The notes: generated from the sequence alone by a model not told the origin. A stretch of DNA of 64,000 bases from Acidimicrobiia bacterium (GCA_027494135.1 JAOSJK010000012.1:672795-736794), one strand, 5' to 3'. Positions 27,962 to 37,588 are shown, numbered from the stretch's first letter. Translations and numbers: made by a program.

Positions 27962-28971
27962 TTACGGGCGCAGCACGGTCCGCGAGGCCGCCGGCGGCCG
28001 AGCGAAGACGTCGGGCCCCTCGGCGAGAGGGACCTCACTGCCGATCGATCGTGACGTGTCGATGCGTCCCGAGGTGATCAGATCCATGACCGTGCGGATC
28101 TCGCCAGGCGTCGAGCCGAAGGAGCCATGGACCGAGATCTCCGTGGCGACGAACCGCGCCAGCGGAGGGAGCCGTGGACGCTCCGTGCCGACGCCGACGA
28201 GGACCGCGCGCCCACCGGCTGCAAGGGCACTGATCGCCAGCTCGACGGTGTCGGCACGCCCCACGCACTCGACCGCGAGCGTCGCACCGTGGGCCGCGGC
28301 CCGTAGCGCTCGCCGCGGATCTTCGTCACCTTCAGGGTCGACGACCGCGTCAGCGCCGGCCTCGAGCGCGGCTCGGCGCGCCCCGGGCGACGGATCGACG
28401 GCAACGACACGGGCTGCCCCGCCGGCCCGAGCGACCAGCACCGCGTGGACGCCGAGACCCCCGGCGCCGACCACGACGACCGTCTCGCCGGGACGCAGCC
28501 CCCTACGGTGACCAGGGCATGGAACGGCGTCGCTATCGCATCCGTCGCGATCGCGCCGACGGCGTCGTCGATCGTGTCCGGTAGCGCTATTAGCCCGGAC
28601 GCCGGGAGCGCGACGAGCCGGGCGAAGCCACCGGGACGCGCCATGCCGAGCACCTGCGGTGCAGCGCATCGATTCGGGCGACCCGCGGCACACGCCGCGC
28701 ACTCCCGGCAGGCCACCTGGCCGAATGTCGTAACACGCGTGCCGACAGGCCAGCCTTCGACACCCCGACCGACGTCGACTATCCGCCCCGCGATCTCGTG
28801 ACCGGGGATCGTCCCCGGCGCGACTCCGAGCTCTCCCGCCACGATGTGGTGATCGGTGCCGCAGACACCGGCGGCCGCGACCTCGACGAGCACCTCACCC
28901 TCGCCGGGAGCGGGGTCATCGACCTCGACCAGGGAGATGACCCCCGGCCCCCCGTAGACGAGTGCCTTCAT
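27962..28971 (-). CDS. Zn-dependent alcohol dehydrogenase (MDR family), frameshifted near base 28505
   Basis: About 336 residues from ATG 28971. Catalytic zinc ligands are Cys in GVCGTDHH and His/Glu in PGHEIAG. The structural zinc site is CRECAACAAGRPNRC with four Cys. After a C4 run the frame changes and the Rossmann part continues: RPGETVVVVGAGGLGVHAVL, then VVAVDPSPGARRAALEAGAD. NAD is the likely cofactor because Asp follows the second strand. It would oxidise an alcohol intermediate in the operon's pathway. Confidence 0.87.
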
Positions 28972-28996
28972 CGCTGTCGCCTGCTGTCGGTGCTGC

Positions 28997-30145
28997 TCAC
29001 CGCAGTCCCATGCGCCGGCTGATGATGGTGCGTTGGATCTGGCTGGTACCGCCGCCGAGCTCGCCGCCGCGCGCCTCGAGCAGACGCCGGACGAAGTGGG
29101 AGTTGGCCTCGTACCCGACAGCGCCGGCCGTCTGCATCGCCACGCTCGCAACGCGCGACGCCATGTTCGTCGCGAAGAGCTTCGCCATGGAGGCTTCCAG
29201 GGGACAGGGCCCTTCGAGGTCACGCTTGCGTGCTGCAGCCCAGATCAGCATGCGGGAGGCGTTGATGTCGGTCAGGCCATCGGCCAGAGGATGGCCGATC
29301 GCCTGGTAGTGGCCGATGGGCTGCCCGTACTGCCGGCGGACCTTCGCGTAGGCGACCGCCTCGTCGAGGGTGGCCTGCGCCACTCCGACCATCTGGGCGG
29401 ATGCAGCCGTGCGCTCGATGTCCATCAGTCGGGCGAGATTGAGCCATCCGTCGTCTCTGTCGCCGAGCCGGGCGACGTCGGGAACCTCGACATCGTCGTA
29501 GCTGACGTTGTTGACGACCAGCGCCTTCATGGCGGCGAATCGGCGTCGCTCGAAGGTCATCCCGGGCGTGCCCGCCTCGACGAGGAAGAGGGTGATGCCG
29601 CGCTGACGGGAGTCCTCGAACGTCGCGGTGCGTGCGGCGGTGATCACGACGTCGGCGCGCTCGGCGCCGCTGATCGGCCCCTTGAGCCCATTGATCCGCC
29701 ACGCGTCCCCGGACGTGGTCGCTTCGGTAGTCATCGACGCGAAGTCGGAGCCGGCGCCGGGCTCGGACATCGCCAGCGCAAAGCGCACCCGGCCGCTGGC
29801 GATCCCGGGCAGCAGAGTCGAGCGCTGCTCGTCGGTACCGCAGATGTGAAGCGCGTGGCTACCGAAGATCGTCGCCGATATGTACAGCGTCGAGAGGGAG
29901 ATGCACGTCTTGGCCACCTCCTCGACGAAGACGCAGAGGTCGAGCACACCACCGCCACGGCCTCCGTACTCGACCGGAACGGGTAGACCCGTCCAGCCCC
30001 GCGTGGCGCACTCGGCCCAGAAGTCGTCGGGGAAGGTCTCGTCGCGCTCCATCTCGACGACGCGCTCCGGTGGGTATGCGGCATCGAGGTACTCGCGCAC
30101 CTCGGCTCGAAGCGCCAGCTGGTCCGGGGAGAGGAAGGTATCCAT
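28997..30145 (-). CDS. Acyl-CoA dehydrogenase-like protein lacking the usual catalytic Glu
   Basis: 382 residues, intact. The fold markers are present (MSEPGAGSDFASMTT, RINGLKGPISGAE, RRQYGQPIGHYQAIGHPLAD). At the substrate-base position the usual YEGTSEIQR is replaced by LGGGTSQIQR, so Glu is Gly. Some family members place the Glu elsewhere, and actinobacterial FadE proteins of sterol catabolism work as unlike pairs in which only one subunit has the base. A second dehydrogenase with the same lack lies two genes upstream. It starts one base after the amidohydrolase stop. Confidence 0.88.
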   Translation of the reverse strand: MDTFLSPDQLALRAEVREYLDAAYPPERVVEMERDETFPDDFWAECATRGWTGLPVPVEYGGRGGGVLDLCVFVEEVAKTCISLSTLYISATIFGSHALHICGTDEQRSTLLPGIASGRVRFALAMSEPGAGSDFASMTTEATTSGDAWRINGLKGPISGAERADVVITAARTATFEDSRQRGITLFLVEAGTPGMTFERRRFAAMKALVVNNVSYDDVEVPDVARLGDRDDGWLNLARLMDIERTAASAQMVGVAQATLDEAVAYAKVRRQYGQPIGHYQAIGHPLADGLTDINASRMLIWAAARKRDLEGPCPLEASMAKLFATNMASRVASVAMQTAGAVGYEANSHFVRRLLEARGGELGGGTSQIQRTIISRRMGLR

Positions 30146-30146
30146 G

Positions 30147-31020
30147 TCAGATGCCCTTCGCTGTCTCTATGCCGAAGACTCGGAGAGCGTTGTCACGCAG
30201 GATCTTGCGAGTCGCCTCGGGCGAGAAGCCGCATGCGTAGACGTCGTCGACCGTACGCTTGAACGGCAGGAGCGGATAGTCGGTACCCCAGATCATCTTG
30301 TCCTGGCCGTAGCCACCGGCGAACTGCCGGAGACTCTCGGGCCAGTGACGCGCCGGGCGCGCCGAGGTCTCCACGTAGACGTTGGGGTGCTTCCAGGCGA
30401 GGATCATCATCTCCTCCTCCCACGGATTGCCGACATGCGTACCGAGGATGCGCAGCTCGGGGAAGGTCAGCGCCACCTCGTCGAGGTAGATGGGTCGTCC
30501 GCATTCCGATGGGAGCAGCGGACCTGTGTGGCCGACCTGAATTGCGATCGGTATGTCGTACTCGCAGCAGGCTACGTAGAAGGGCCAGTACATGCGGTGC
30601 GTCGGCGGCGGCGCGGTGGTGCGGCCGTCGCCGTACTGGTAGGGCTCGAGCCGCAGCCCCCGGTATCCGAGCTCCTCCACGCAGCGGCGCAGCTCACGCA
30701 TGGCCGGCATCGGATCCCGGATGTCGACCGTGCAGCATCCGACGAACCGATCGGGCGCCTGCGCGACGTACCTTGCGTTCTCGTCGTTGTCGACCACCCA
30801 CGTGTCGAGGAACTTGAACGACGAGATCACCGCGATGTCGACACCGGCGACATCCATCTCGGCGAGCACCTCGTCGACCGTGTACCCCTTGCGGAAGCGT
30901 TCCTCCACCCCGTACTTGCGGGAAGATGTGCCAGAACTCGTCTGGCCACCTGTCTGCCGTCTCCGGGGACATGATCGACGCCCACGCATCGATCGCTCCG
31001 ATTCGCTCACCCGCTGCCAT
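30147..31020 (-). CDS. Amidohydrolase 2 family protein, frameshifted near base 30915
   Basis: About 291 residues from ATG 31020 (MAAGERIGAIDAWASIMSPE). The TIM-barrel pattern of decarboxylases and hydrolases of this family is seen in RGLRLEPYQYG, IPIAIQVGHTGP (His), LRILGTHVGNPW (His) and KMIWGTDYPLLPF (Asp). The first-strand HxH is missing: AIDAWASI stands where IDxHxH is usual, so metal binding may be altered. The N-terminal 35 residues lie in another frame. Related actinobacterial proteins sit among acyl-CoA genes and may open rings or decarboxylate. Confidence 0.82.
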
Positions 31021-31043
31021 CAGGCCTCCTTGAAGTCGCGCGC

Positions 31044-32197
31044 TCACACGAGCGCTCGAGCGATGATCTCCCGCATGATCTCGGTCGTGCCGGCACCTAC
31101 CGACATCGCGGCGGCGTCGCGGTAGTAGCGAGGAACCGGTGACTCCTCCATCTGACCGAAGCCTCCGTGGATCTGGAGCACCTCAGCAGCTACGGCCTGC
31201 ACCGACGTCGCCGCCTCGACCTTCGCCATCGAGACCGCTATCTCACCGGTCGCCTCACCGCGGTTGAGCAGGTCGGCGGCCTGGTAGGTGAGCAGCCGTG
31301 CAGCTTCGAGCCTGATGGCCATGCCGGCGAAGCGGTGACGCCACGACTGGTACCCGGCGAGAGCGGTGCCGAAGGTGGTGCGCTCGCGCGCGTAGGCGAT
31401 CCCGAGCTCGACGAGACGCTCCATCGCACCGGTGGCCAGGGCTGCTATGACAAGCCTCTCGCCCGCGAAGTGCGAGAGGATGTAGCGCATCCCCCGACCC
31501 TCCTCGCCGACGAGGTTGCCGACGGGAACGCGGCACTCGTCGAAGAAGATCTCGGCGGTGTCGGAAGCGCGAGTACCGAGCTTGTCGAGCTTGCGTCCCA
31601 CGCTGAAACCGGGCGTATCGGTGGGTACGACGATCAGCGAGATGCCGCGAGCACCGTCTCCACCGGTTCGTGCGGCGAGGCTCACGAAGTCGGCGCGCGT
31701 GCCATTGGTGATGAATGTCTTCTGACCGGAGATGACGTAGTCGGCGCCGTCGCGGCGCGCGCGCGTAGTGATCGCCGCGACATCCGATCCCGCGCCGGGT
31801 TCCGTGACCCCGATGGCGCCGATGCGCTCCCCTCGGATCGCCGGCACGAGGTACTCGTCCCTGAGCGCATCGCTCGCTTCATCGGCGATGACCGATATCG
31901 CGAACTCCGACTGGGCGAGCAGCCCCACCGCGGTCCCGATCGTGTCCCCCTTGGCCAGCTCCTCACAGAGCACGCAGGTCGCAAGTAGTCGAGACCGCTC
32001 CCCCCGTATGCGGGGTCGTAACGCAGCCCCAGGAGGCCGGCGCTGCCCGCCTTCTCGTACAGGGCCCGGGGAAACGCGCCCGCGCGCTCCCACTCCTCGG
32101 CGTTGGGCCGGATCTCCCGATCGACGAAGCTCGCGACGGTTGCCCTGAACGCCTCGTGCTCCTCGCTCAGGAAGGCGGACGGCTGGCGCGGGTACAT
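31044..32197 (-). CDS. Acyl-CoA dehydrogenase, frameshifted near base 31985
   Basis: About 384 residues. ATG 32197 gives the proper N-terminus MYPRQPSAFLSEEHEAFRAT; this frame runs to GGSGLDYL, then the other frame takes over at LATCVLCEELAKGDTIG. Markers are VTEPGAGSDVAAITT, ISGQKTFITNG, RTTFGTALAGYQSWRHRFAG and IHGGFGQMEESPVPRYYRD. The base position reads VGAGTTEIM, with Ala for Glu. It is the first gene of the operon that runs left to 26020 and is divergent from the tetR gene. Confidence 0.87.
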
Positions 32198-32260
32198 GGG
32201 GCATCTCCGAGGATCTCCGGCGGCCAGTCGGAGAAGGGAAGGGCGGGAGAGAGGAACGGA

Positions 32261-32298
32261 GTGATGACCAGTGACCAAACTAGGAGTTCAGTCATCAC
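32261..32298. promoter_or_regulatory. Candidate TetR operator between divergent genes
   Basis: An inverted repeat, GTGATGAC (32261) and GTCATCAC (32291), encloses a smaller palindrome, AACTAGGAGTT (32278-32288). The site lies between the acyl-CoA dehydrogenase operon and the tetR gene, where one regulator could repress both. It is AT-richer than its surroundings. Confidence 0.5.
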
Positions 32299-32323
32299 TT
32301 GTCAACCGCTGTAGGCTCGGCAC

Positions 32324-32930
32324 GTGGATTCGCCGGCCCCCGCCCGTGACCGCCTCGTCGAGGCCGCCGAGGCCCAGTTCCGTCGCTTCGGCTACCGGCG
32401 ATCGACGGTCGACGACATCACCCGCGCGGCGGTCACCGGCAAGGGCAGCTTCTACCTCCACTTCCCGTCGAAGGAGGCCGCCTACCTGGCCGTCGTCGAG
32501 ACGGCCCTCGAGCGATTCCTCGACCTGGCCGCCGCGGCCCTGCACAGGGAGGGACGGCCCCCGACCGGATGCGCGCCCTGGTCGAGACGACAGCGGAGTA
32601 CTACGGGCACGACGAGCTGCTGCGGGCATCGCTCTTCGGCGGCGGCGACCTGGTGGACGGCCGAGTCTCCCGCGCGCCGCCGAGATCCAGCGGAGCCGGA
32701 TCAGGGCTCTCCTGGCCGAGACCCTCGAAGCCGGCCGGAGCGAGGGAAGCCTGCGAGCCTCGCTCGACGTCGAGACGACCGCGGCGGTGATCTTCGAGGC
32801 AGGGTGGGCGCTGGTACGGGCCGAGCTTGAGGGGAGCGCCGACATCCCGCTCGACGCAGCGCTCACCACGCTCAGCAGCGTCCTGGGGCTCGGTCTCCTG
32901 GAACGTCGAGGTTCCGCGCCGAGCACCTAG
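32324..32930 (+). CDS. TetR-family regulator, two frameshifts
   Basis: About 202 residues across indels near 32570 and 32680. The N-terminal HTH is standard: RDRLVEAAEAQFRRFGYRR, then STVDDITRAAVTGKGSFYLH, then FPSKEAAYLAVVE. The C-terminal ligand domain continues in two other frames (RALVETTAEYYGHDELLRAS, then RIRALLAETLEAGRSEGSLR). Start is GTG 32324. Divergent placement beside six acyl-CoA genes makes an acyl-CoA or its precursor the likely inducer, as with FadR/KstR-type members. Confidence 0.85.
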
Positions 32931-32972
32931 CTGTGGTCGCGGTCGCCGACTCCCTTCGCCGTCCCCTTCGCC

Positions 32973-33081
32973 GAGATGGGTCAGAACCGCACACCCCCAC
33001 CGCCGAAACGACCCATCTCCAGCACCCCGCCGCCGAGATGGGTCAGAACCGCACACCCCCACCGCCGAAACGACCCATCTC
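32973..33081. repeat. Two tandem 47-nt inverted repeats, 62-nt period
   Basis: Copies at 32973-33019 and 33035-33081 match those near 25.9 kb except for ACACCCC in place of GCACCCC in the loop. The spacer is CAGCACCCCGCCGCC. They fill the gap between tetR and the thioesterase gene, both on the plus strand. Confidence 0.85.
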
Positions 33082-33182
33082 CAGGGGTGAGGAGGGGCGG
33101 GGGCGCGGGCGGGACGGAGGGTCGGGGGGTCGGGGCGGCGGCCGGTAGCCTGCCCGGCGTCCACGGAGAGCGAGGTGCGCGC

Positions 33183-33635
33183 ATGGGAGTCCCGGGCCCG
33201 GAGTTCGAGAGGTTCGACGAGCGGGTGGCGGCCGGCCTCGCCTCCATGAACGACCGCATGACCGGGCTGCCGGCCTACCTCGGCCTCAGGATCACCGACG
33301 TCTCGGCCGGACGGATGCGCGCCGAGATCGAGATCACCGAGGAGCTGCACACGCCGTTCGGGAACCTCCACGGAGGGGTTATTGCCGCGCTCGTCGACCA
33401 CGTCCTCGGCACCGTCCTCTACCCGGTCGTCGAGCCCGGCGCCTGGGCCGCCACGACCGAGTTCAAGCTCAACTACCTCGCCCCCGTCACCCGGGGGACT
33501 CTCGCGGCCGACGCTGAGATCGTCTCCATCACCCGCAGCACCGCGGTCGTCCGGATCGAGGTCGCCAACGAGGGGCGCGCCGTCGCCCTCGCTCAGGGCA
33601 CCGTCCTGATCAAGGCCCCGAAGGCTCGCGGATGA
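33183..33635 (+). CDS. PaaI-type hotdog thioesterase
   Basis: 150 residues starting at ATG 33183. The catalytic loop GNLHGGVIAALVDHVLGTVL has the HGGxxxxLxD pattern of the PaaI/hydroxybenzoyl-CoA thioesterase group, with Asp as the acid. The beta-sheet (GAWAATTEFKLNYLAPVTRG) follows. It would hydrolyse aryl- or acyl-CoA thioesters in the cytoplasm and free trapped CoA. The last 4 nt overlap the following alpha/beta hydrolase, so the two are probably co-translated. Confidence 0.88.
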   Translation: MGVPGPEFERFDERVAAGLASMNDRMTGLPAYLGLRITDVSAGRMRAEIEITEELHTPFGNLHGGVIAALVDHVLGTVLYPVVEPGAWAATTEFKLNYLAPVTRGTLAADAEIVSITRSTAVVRIEVANEGRAVALAQGTVLIKAPKARG

Positions 33636-34501
33636 CCGAGCGCGACGCCGTTGGCTCCGACGACGCTCCCGAGATCGTGTACGCGGAGCGCGACGGTCTG
33701 CGCATCCGCGCCCTCGACTGGGGCGGCACCGGCGAGCCGCTCCTGCTCCTCCACCCCAATGGCTTCGGCGCCGGGGTCTTCGAACCGCTCGCCCTTGCGG
33801 TGCGTGACCGCTTCCGTCCGATAGCAGTCGACCTGCGTGGCCACGGGGGCTCGGGTGCGCCCGCGACGAGTGACGGGTTTGCCTACGCCGCGCTCGCCGG
33901 TGACGTCGTAGCGATTCTCGACGCGCTCGCGGTCACCGAGGCGGTTGCGTGCGGCCAGTCGCTCGGAGGTGGAGTGACCGTGCTGGTCGACCGGGCGCGG
34001 CCGGGCATGCTGAGGCGCGTCCTTCTCTGCGAGGCGATCGCGTTCCCCTACGACCCCGACCGAGAGCGCAGCCCGCTCGCGGCCAACGCCCGCAAGCGGC
34101 GAGCCGTCTTCGCCGACCGCGACACGATCGTCGCCGCCTACGCGCGACGGATGCCCCTGGCGGCGATGGCTCCCGAGGCGCTCGCGGCATACGTGCGTTG
34201 GGGAACTGTCGAGCAGGGAGACGGAACGGTACGGCTCGCATGCGACCCGGAGCACGAGGCGACGATCTTCGAGTTCTCCGCCGGCCGCGCAGGCGCGCCG
34301 GACGCGTGGGAGCACCTACCCGCACTCGCCGGCAGGGCGGTGGTCGCCGCCGGCACGACGACCGACCTCGACGGAGATCTCTTCCAGTTCCAGGCGCTGC
34401 GTGCCGGCGCCGCCTACGTCGAGGTCGAGGGCGGCCACTTCTTCCTGCAGGAGGACACCGGACGCGCCGCCGGCTTCCTGCGCTCTCACCTAGGCGGCTG
34501 A
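33632..34501 (+). CDS. Alpha/beta hydrolase
   Basis: 289 residues. The fold shows LLLLHPNGFGAGVFEPLA (oxyanion), PIAVDLRGHGGSGAP, the nucleophile in ACGQSLGGGVTVL, and a His in EVEGGHFFLQED near the end. The Asp of the triad is probably in GTTTDLDGD. Epoxide hydrolases, haloperoxidases and C-C hydrolases all share this look, so the substrate is open. ATG overlaps the thioesterase stop by 4 nt. Confidence 0.85.
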   Translation: MTERDAVGSDDAPEIVYAERDGLRIRALDWGGTGEPLLLLHPNGFGAGVFEPLALAVRDRFRPIAVDLRGHGGSGAPATSDGFAYAALAGDVVAILDALAVTEAVACGQSLGGGVTVLVDRARPGMLRRVLLCEAIAFPYDPDRERSPLAANARKRRAVFADRDTIVAAYARRMPLAAMAPEALAAYVRWGTVEQGDGTVRLACDPEHEATIFEFSAGRAGAPDAWEHLPALAGRAVVAAGTTTDLDGDLFQFQALRAGAAYVEVEGGHFFLQEDTGRAAGFLRSHLGG

Positions 34502-34502
34502 C

Positions 34503-35408
34503 TCAGCCGGCCAGGTGCTCCTTGAACCACTCGAGCTCAGCGGTGAGGACGTCGGAGTGGTAGGGCTCGTCGTGATAGACGTCGAAGTGCCCGCACGGCA
34601 CCGTCTTCAGCGCCTTCGGCTCACCCGCACGCTCGAACACCTCGCGCACCGATGCCAGCGGAATCAACGTGTCGTTCTCGGCAGCGACCATCAGGAGAGG
34701 CGTCGGCGAGATCAGCTCGATCGCCGCGGCCGGGTCGTACTCCACGAGCTGCTCGACCGACTCGATTGTCACCTCGTTGCGCCATGTCGGTGCCTGCTCG
34801 GTCGCCCCGGCGACGAACCAGTCGTAGGCGTCCGGGGTGCCGAGGACGGCGGGCTGACCGGGCGGCGCGACGACGGGCATGTAGGTCGGCTCGTCGTGCG
34901 GGTAGCGCGCCTCCCGGTCGGCTGTCGTCAGCGCGAGCATCATGCGAAGCGCCTCTACACCGTGCTGCGCGACCAGCGACCTCCACGTGCCGATTGCCGG
35001 CACCTGCGCGACCGCCGCCTTGATCCGGCGGTCGAACGCCGAGAGGTAGAGCACGTGTCCACCGCTGTAGGAGGTCCCCCAGACCCCGATTCGCGCCGCG
35101 TCGACCACCGGCTGCTGCGAGAGCCACGTGATCGCGTTCCGGTAGTCCTCCTGCTGCTCTCTGAAGAGCACCTGCGCCCGCGGCTCGCCGTCGCTCTCGC
35201 CGAGGTACCGGTAGTCGAAGACGAGCGTCACGAACCCGGCCTCTGCGAACGGCTCGGCGAAGCGCCCGAGATCGAGCTCCTTGACGCCCGAGAAGCCGTG
35301 GGCCATGACGATTGCCGGTGCCGTCGTGCCTTCGGTGAGAGCTGACGGCTCGTAGAGCCACCCACGACACGTGAGGCCCTTGCTCTTGAACGAGACGTCC
35401 CGGCGCAT
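34503..35408 (-). CDS. Alpha/beta hydrolase of the DLH/BAAT-like group
   Basis: 301 residues from ATG 35408, which has GAGGGAG at better spacing than the ATG six bases upstream. It has VMAHGFSGVKELDLG, FDYRYLGESDGEPR, the nucleophile IGVWGTSYSGGHVL, Asp in AAENDTLIPLASV and His in VPCGHFDVYHDEPY. The sequence resembles proteins between dienelactone hydrolases and the X-Pro/acetyl-xylan esterase type. No signal peptide is present, so it is cytoplasmic. It is convergent with the hydrolase gene at 34501, with one base between the stops. Confidence 0.85.
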   Translation of the reverse strand: MRRDVSFKSKGLTCRGWLYEPSALTEGTTAPAIVMAHGFSGVKELDLGRFAEPFAEAGFVTLVFDYRYLGESDGEPRAQVLFREQQEDYRNAITWLSQQPVVDAARIGVWGTSYSGGHVLYLSAFDRRIKAAVAQVPAIGTWRSLVAQHGVEALRMMLALTTADREARYPHDEPTYMPVVAPPGQPAVLGTPDAYDWFVAGATEQAPTWRNEVTIESVEQLVEYDPAAAIELISPTPLLMVAAENDTLIPLASVREVFERAGEPKALKTVPCGHFDVYHDEPYHSDVLTAELEWFKEHLAG

Positions 35409-35536
35409 CTCCATCTCCCTCGATCCAGTTCACGCGGAGCACACTGAGCAACAACCGGACAACCGCCGCACGATAGATGCCTCACACGGAGCGGGGCCAA
35501 CGAGCAGCGACCAGCGACCAGCGAGCAACTCGGCAA

Positions 35537-36199
35537 TCAGGTCGTCGCGTCGGCGCTCGCACCTTCGCCTCCGCGCCCCAGATCGGTGTCGATGCGAGAG
35601 AAGTCGATCGTCACGAAGAGGGCCTCGGCGGTGGCCAGGACGGCCTCCCCGTGACGCGCCTCGGCGTGCACCTCCAGCTTGCGACCGTCTCGATGGTGGA
35701 GCCACGCGCCGAACTCGACGGGGGTCTCGACAGGTACCGGGGATCGATAGTGGATCGTCAGCCTCCCGGTCACCGACATCGACCCGAGCATCACGGGGAT
35801 GACACCCGTGAGGTCGTCGAAGATCGCGGCGATGACTCCACCGTGTGCGCGCCCCGGCGCGCCTTCCTGAGCCGGTCCGAGCTCGACCGAGGTGACCACC
35901 GAGTCGCCCTCGCGGCGGAGGTCGAAAGGGATGGCTGTCGGGTTGGCCGGCCCGGCGACCGCCCGGTGGACGAATGCCGAGTCCTGACGGTCGGAGGGCT
36001 CGTCCACCGCGGCGAGCGCGGCGTGGAGCATCGCCCGCCGGTCCCAGCGCGGGTGACCCCGGATCTCGCCGGCCAACCCCTCCGAGACGTGTGCCAGGCG
36101 GTTCAGCACCTCCTCGCCGATGTCGTGGCCGCAGAACACGTTCACCAGATCGCGCAGCGCCGCCGCTGCGGCGAGACGCGACTCCGTCGGTGTGGACAC
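35537..36199 (-). CDS. PaaI-like thioesterase family protein
   Basis: 220 residues from GTG 36199; an open frame continues upstream but its codon pattern is poor. The N-terminal 90 residues (LRDLVNVFCGHDIGEEVLNR) are an extra helical part. The hotdog domain has GRAHGGVIAAIFDDLTGVIP, with the HGG loop and a double Asp, then TGRLTIHYRSPVPVETPVEF. Larger than the simple thioesterase at 33183. Similar long forms occur in actinobacterial lipid loci. Substrate unknown. Confidence 0.78.
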   Translation of the reverse strand: MSTPTESRLAAAAALRDLVNVFCGHDIGEEVLNRLAHVSEGLAGEIRGHPRWDRRAMLHAALAAVDEPSDRQDSAFVHRAVAGPANPTAIPFDLRREGDSVVTSVELGPAQEGAPGRAHGGVIAAIFDDLTGVIPVMLGSMSVTGRLTIHYRSPVPVETPVEFGAWLHHRDGRKLEVHAEARHGEAVLATAEALFVTIDFSRIDTDLGRGGEGASADATT

Positions 36200-36388
36200 T
36201 CTGCTCCCGTCGTATCGTGCCGGAGCGCCTTCCCGAGCGACGCTGCCCGGGGGCCTCATCTCTCCGGCAACCCTCGCGGTTTGGCCCCGTTTTGCGAGGG
36301 TATGGAAGGATGCACGGCGCACGCAAGTAGAAGCGCATTGGGGCGACACGCGCCCTAGCCACCGGTCACCTTGTCACCTGGAGAGTCG

Positions 36389-37522
36389 ATGCGTACACGG
36401 GTCTGTGAGATGTTCGGGATCGAGTTCCCGGTCTTCGCCTTCAGTCACTGCCGCGACGTTGTCGCCGAGGTCTCGAAGGCCGGCGGGTTCGGCGTCCTGG
36501 GCGCGGTCGCGCACACTCCGGAGCAACTCGAGATCGATCTGGCCTGGATCGAGGAGCAGGTGGCCGGGAAGCCGTACGGGGTGGACCTCCTGATACCCAG
36601 CAAGTTCGCCGGGGCCGACGAAGGCGGGTTCACCGGAGAGCAGATCGCGGCTCTGCTGCCTCCGCAGCACCAGGAGTTCGTCGACGACATCCTGCAGCGG
36701 TACGGCGTCCCCGAGATGTCCGACGACATGGAGATGACCGGCGGGATGCCACGCGGTCTCAACGTCTCGCCCCTGGGCTTCGCTCCCCTGATCGACGTCG
36801 CGTTCGCGCACGACATCAAGCTGATCGTCAGCGCGCTCGGCGCGCCTCCTCCGGATCTCGTCGAGAGGGCTCACAACCAGGGCGTTCGCGTCGCGGCTCT
36901 TGCGGGGACGAAGGCGCACGCGGTGCGCCACGTCACCGCCGGCGTCGACCTGATCATCGCCCAGGGGACCGAGGCCGGTGGGCACACCGGTGAGATCGCC
37001 ACGATGGTCCTCGTTCCCGAGGTTGTCGATGCCGTCGCTCCCATCCCCGTGCTCGCCGCCGGCGGCATCGGACGTGGTCGTCAGATGGCCGCATCGATCG
37101 CCCTCGGCGCCGAGGGCGTATGGACGGGATCGGTGTGGCTGACCACCGAGGAGGCCGAGACGCACCCGGTCGTGAAGCAGAAGTACCTCGCCGCCGGATC
37201 ATCGGACACCATCCGGAGCCGTTCGATCACCGGGAAGCCGGCGCGCATGCTCAAGAGCGCGTGGACCGAGGAATGGGCGCGCGAAGACACGCCGGAGCCG
37301 CTCATGATGCCCCTGCAGACCGCGCTGGTCGGTGAGGCGCTACTGCGGGTCCAGCGTGCGGCCATCCAGGAGGGGTCGGGCGCCGAGAAGCTCGTCAACT
37401 ACTTCGTCGGCCAGGTCGTCGGCACGATGGACAGGGTCAAGCCCGCCCGTCAGGTTGTGCTCGACATGATCGACGAGTACATCGACGCGGCCCAGCACGT
37501 CACCGACATCATGGGCGAGTAG
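36389..37522 (+). CDS. Nitronate monooxygenase family flavoprotein
   Basis: 377 residues from ATG 36389, favoured over a TTG further up because it gives MRTRVCEMFGIEFPVF, the usual start. FMN-binding TIM barrel with KAGGFGVLGAVAHTPEQLE, ALAGTKAHAVRHVTAGVDLI, the catalytic His in QGTEAGGHTGEIATM, and phosphate binding in PVLAAGGIGRGRQMAASIALGA. It oxidises propionate-3-nitronate or related nitronates to aldehydes. Some members are instead enoyl reductases or dioxygenases of CoA pathways. It stands alone on the plus strand. Confidence 0.88.
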   Translation: MRTRVCEMFGIEFPVFAFSHCRDVVAEVSKAGGFGVLGAVAHTPEQLEIDLAWIEEQVAGKPYGVDLLIPSKFAGADEGGFTGEQIAALLPPQHQEFVDDILQRYGVPEMSDDMEMTGGMPRGLNVSPLGFAPLIDVAFAHDIKLIVSALGAPPPDLVERAHNQGVRVAALAGTKAHAVRHVTAGVDLIIAQGTEAGGHTGEIATMVLVPEVVDAVAPIPVLAAGGIGRGRQMAASIALGAEGVWTGSVWLTTEEAETHPVVKQKYLAAGSSDTIRSRSITGKPARMLKSAWTEEWAREDTPEPLMMPLQTALVGEALLRVQRAAIQEGSGAEKLVNYFVGQVVGTMDRVKPARQVVLDMIDEYIDAAQHVTDIMGE

Positions 37523-37588
37523 GCAACTCGGGCCGGATGCACCAGTCGTGTCGTCGGCCCGCTTCGCCGGCCGCGTACGGCCCGGCGT

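Noticed and set aside
36200..36349. Extra 50 N-terminal residues on the thioesterase at 35537
   Set aside because: The sequence is Arg/Ala/Ser-rich with no resemblance to hotdog proteins; the GTG at 36199 starts where the protein-like pattern begins.
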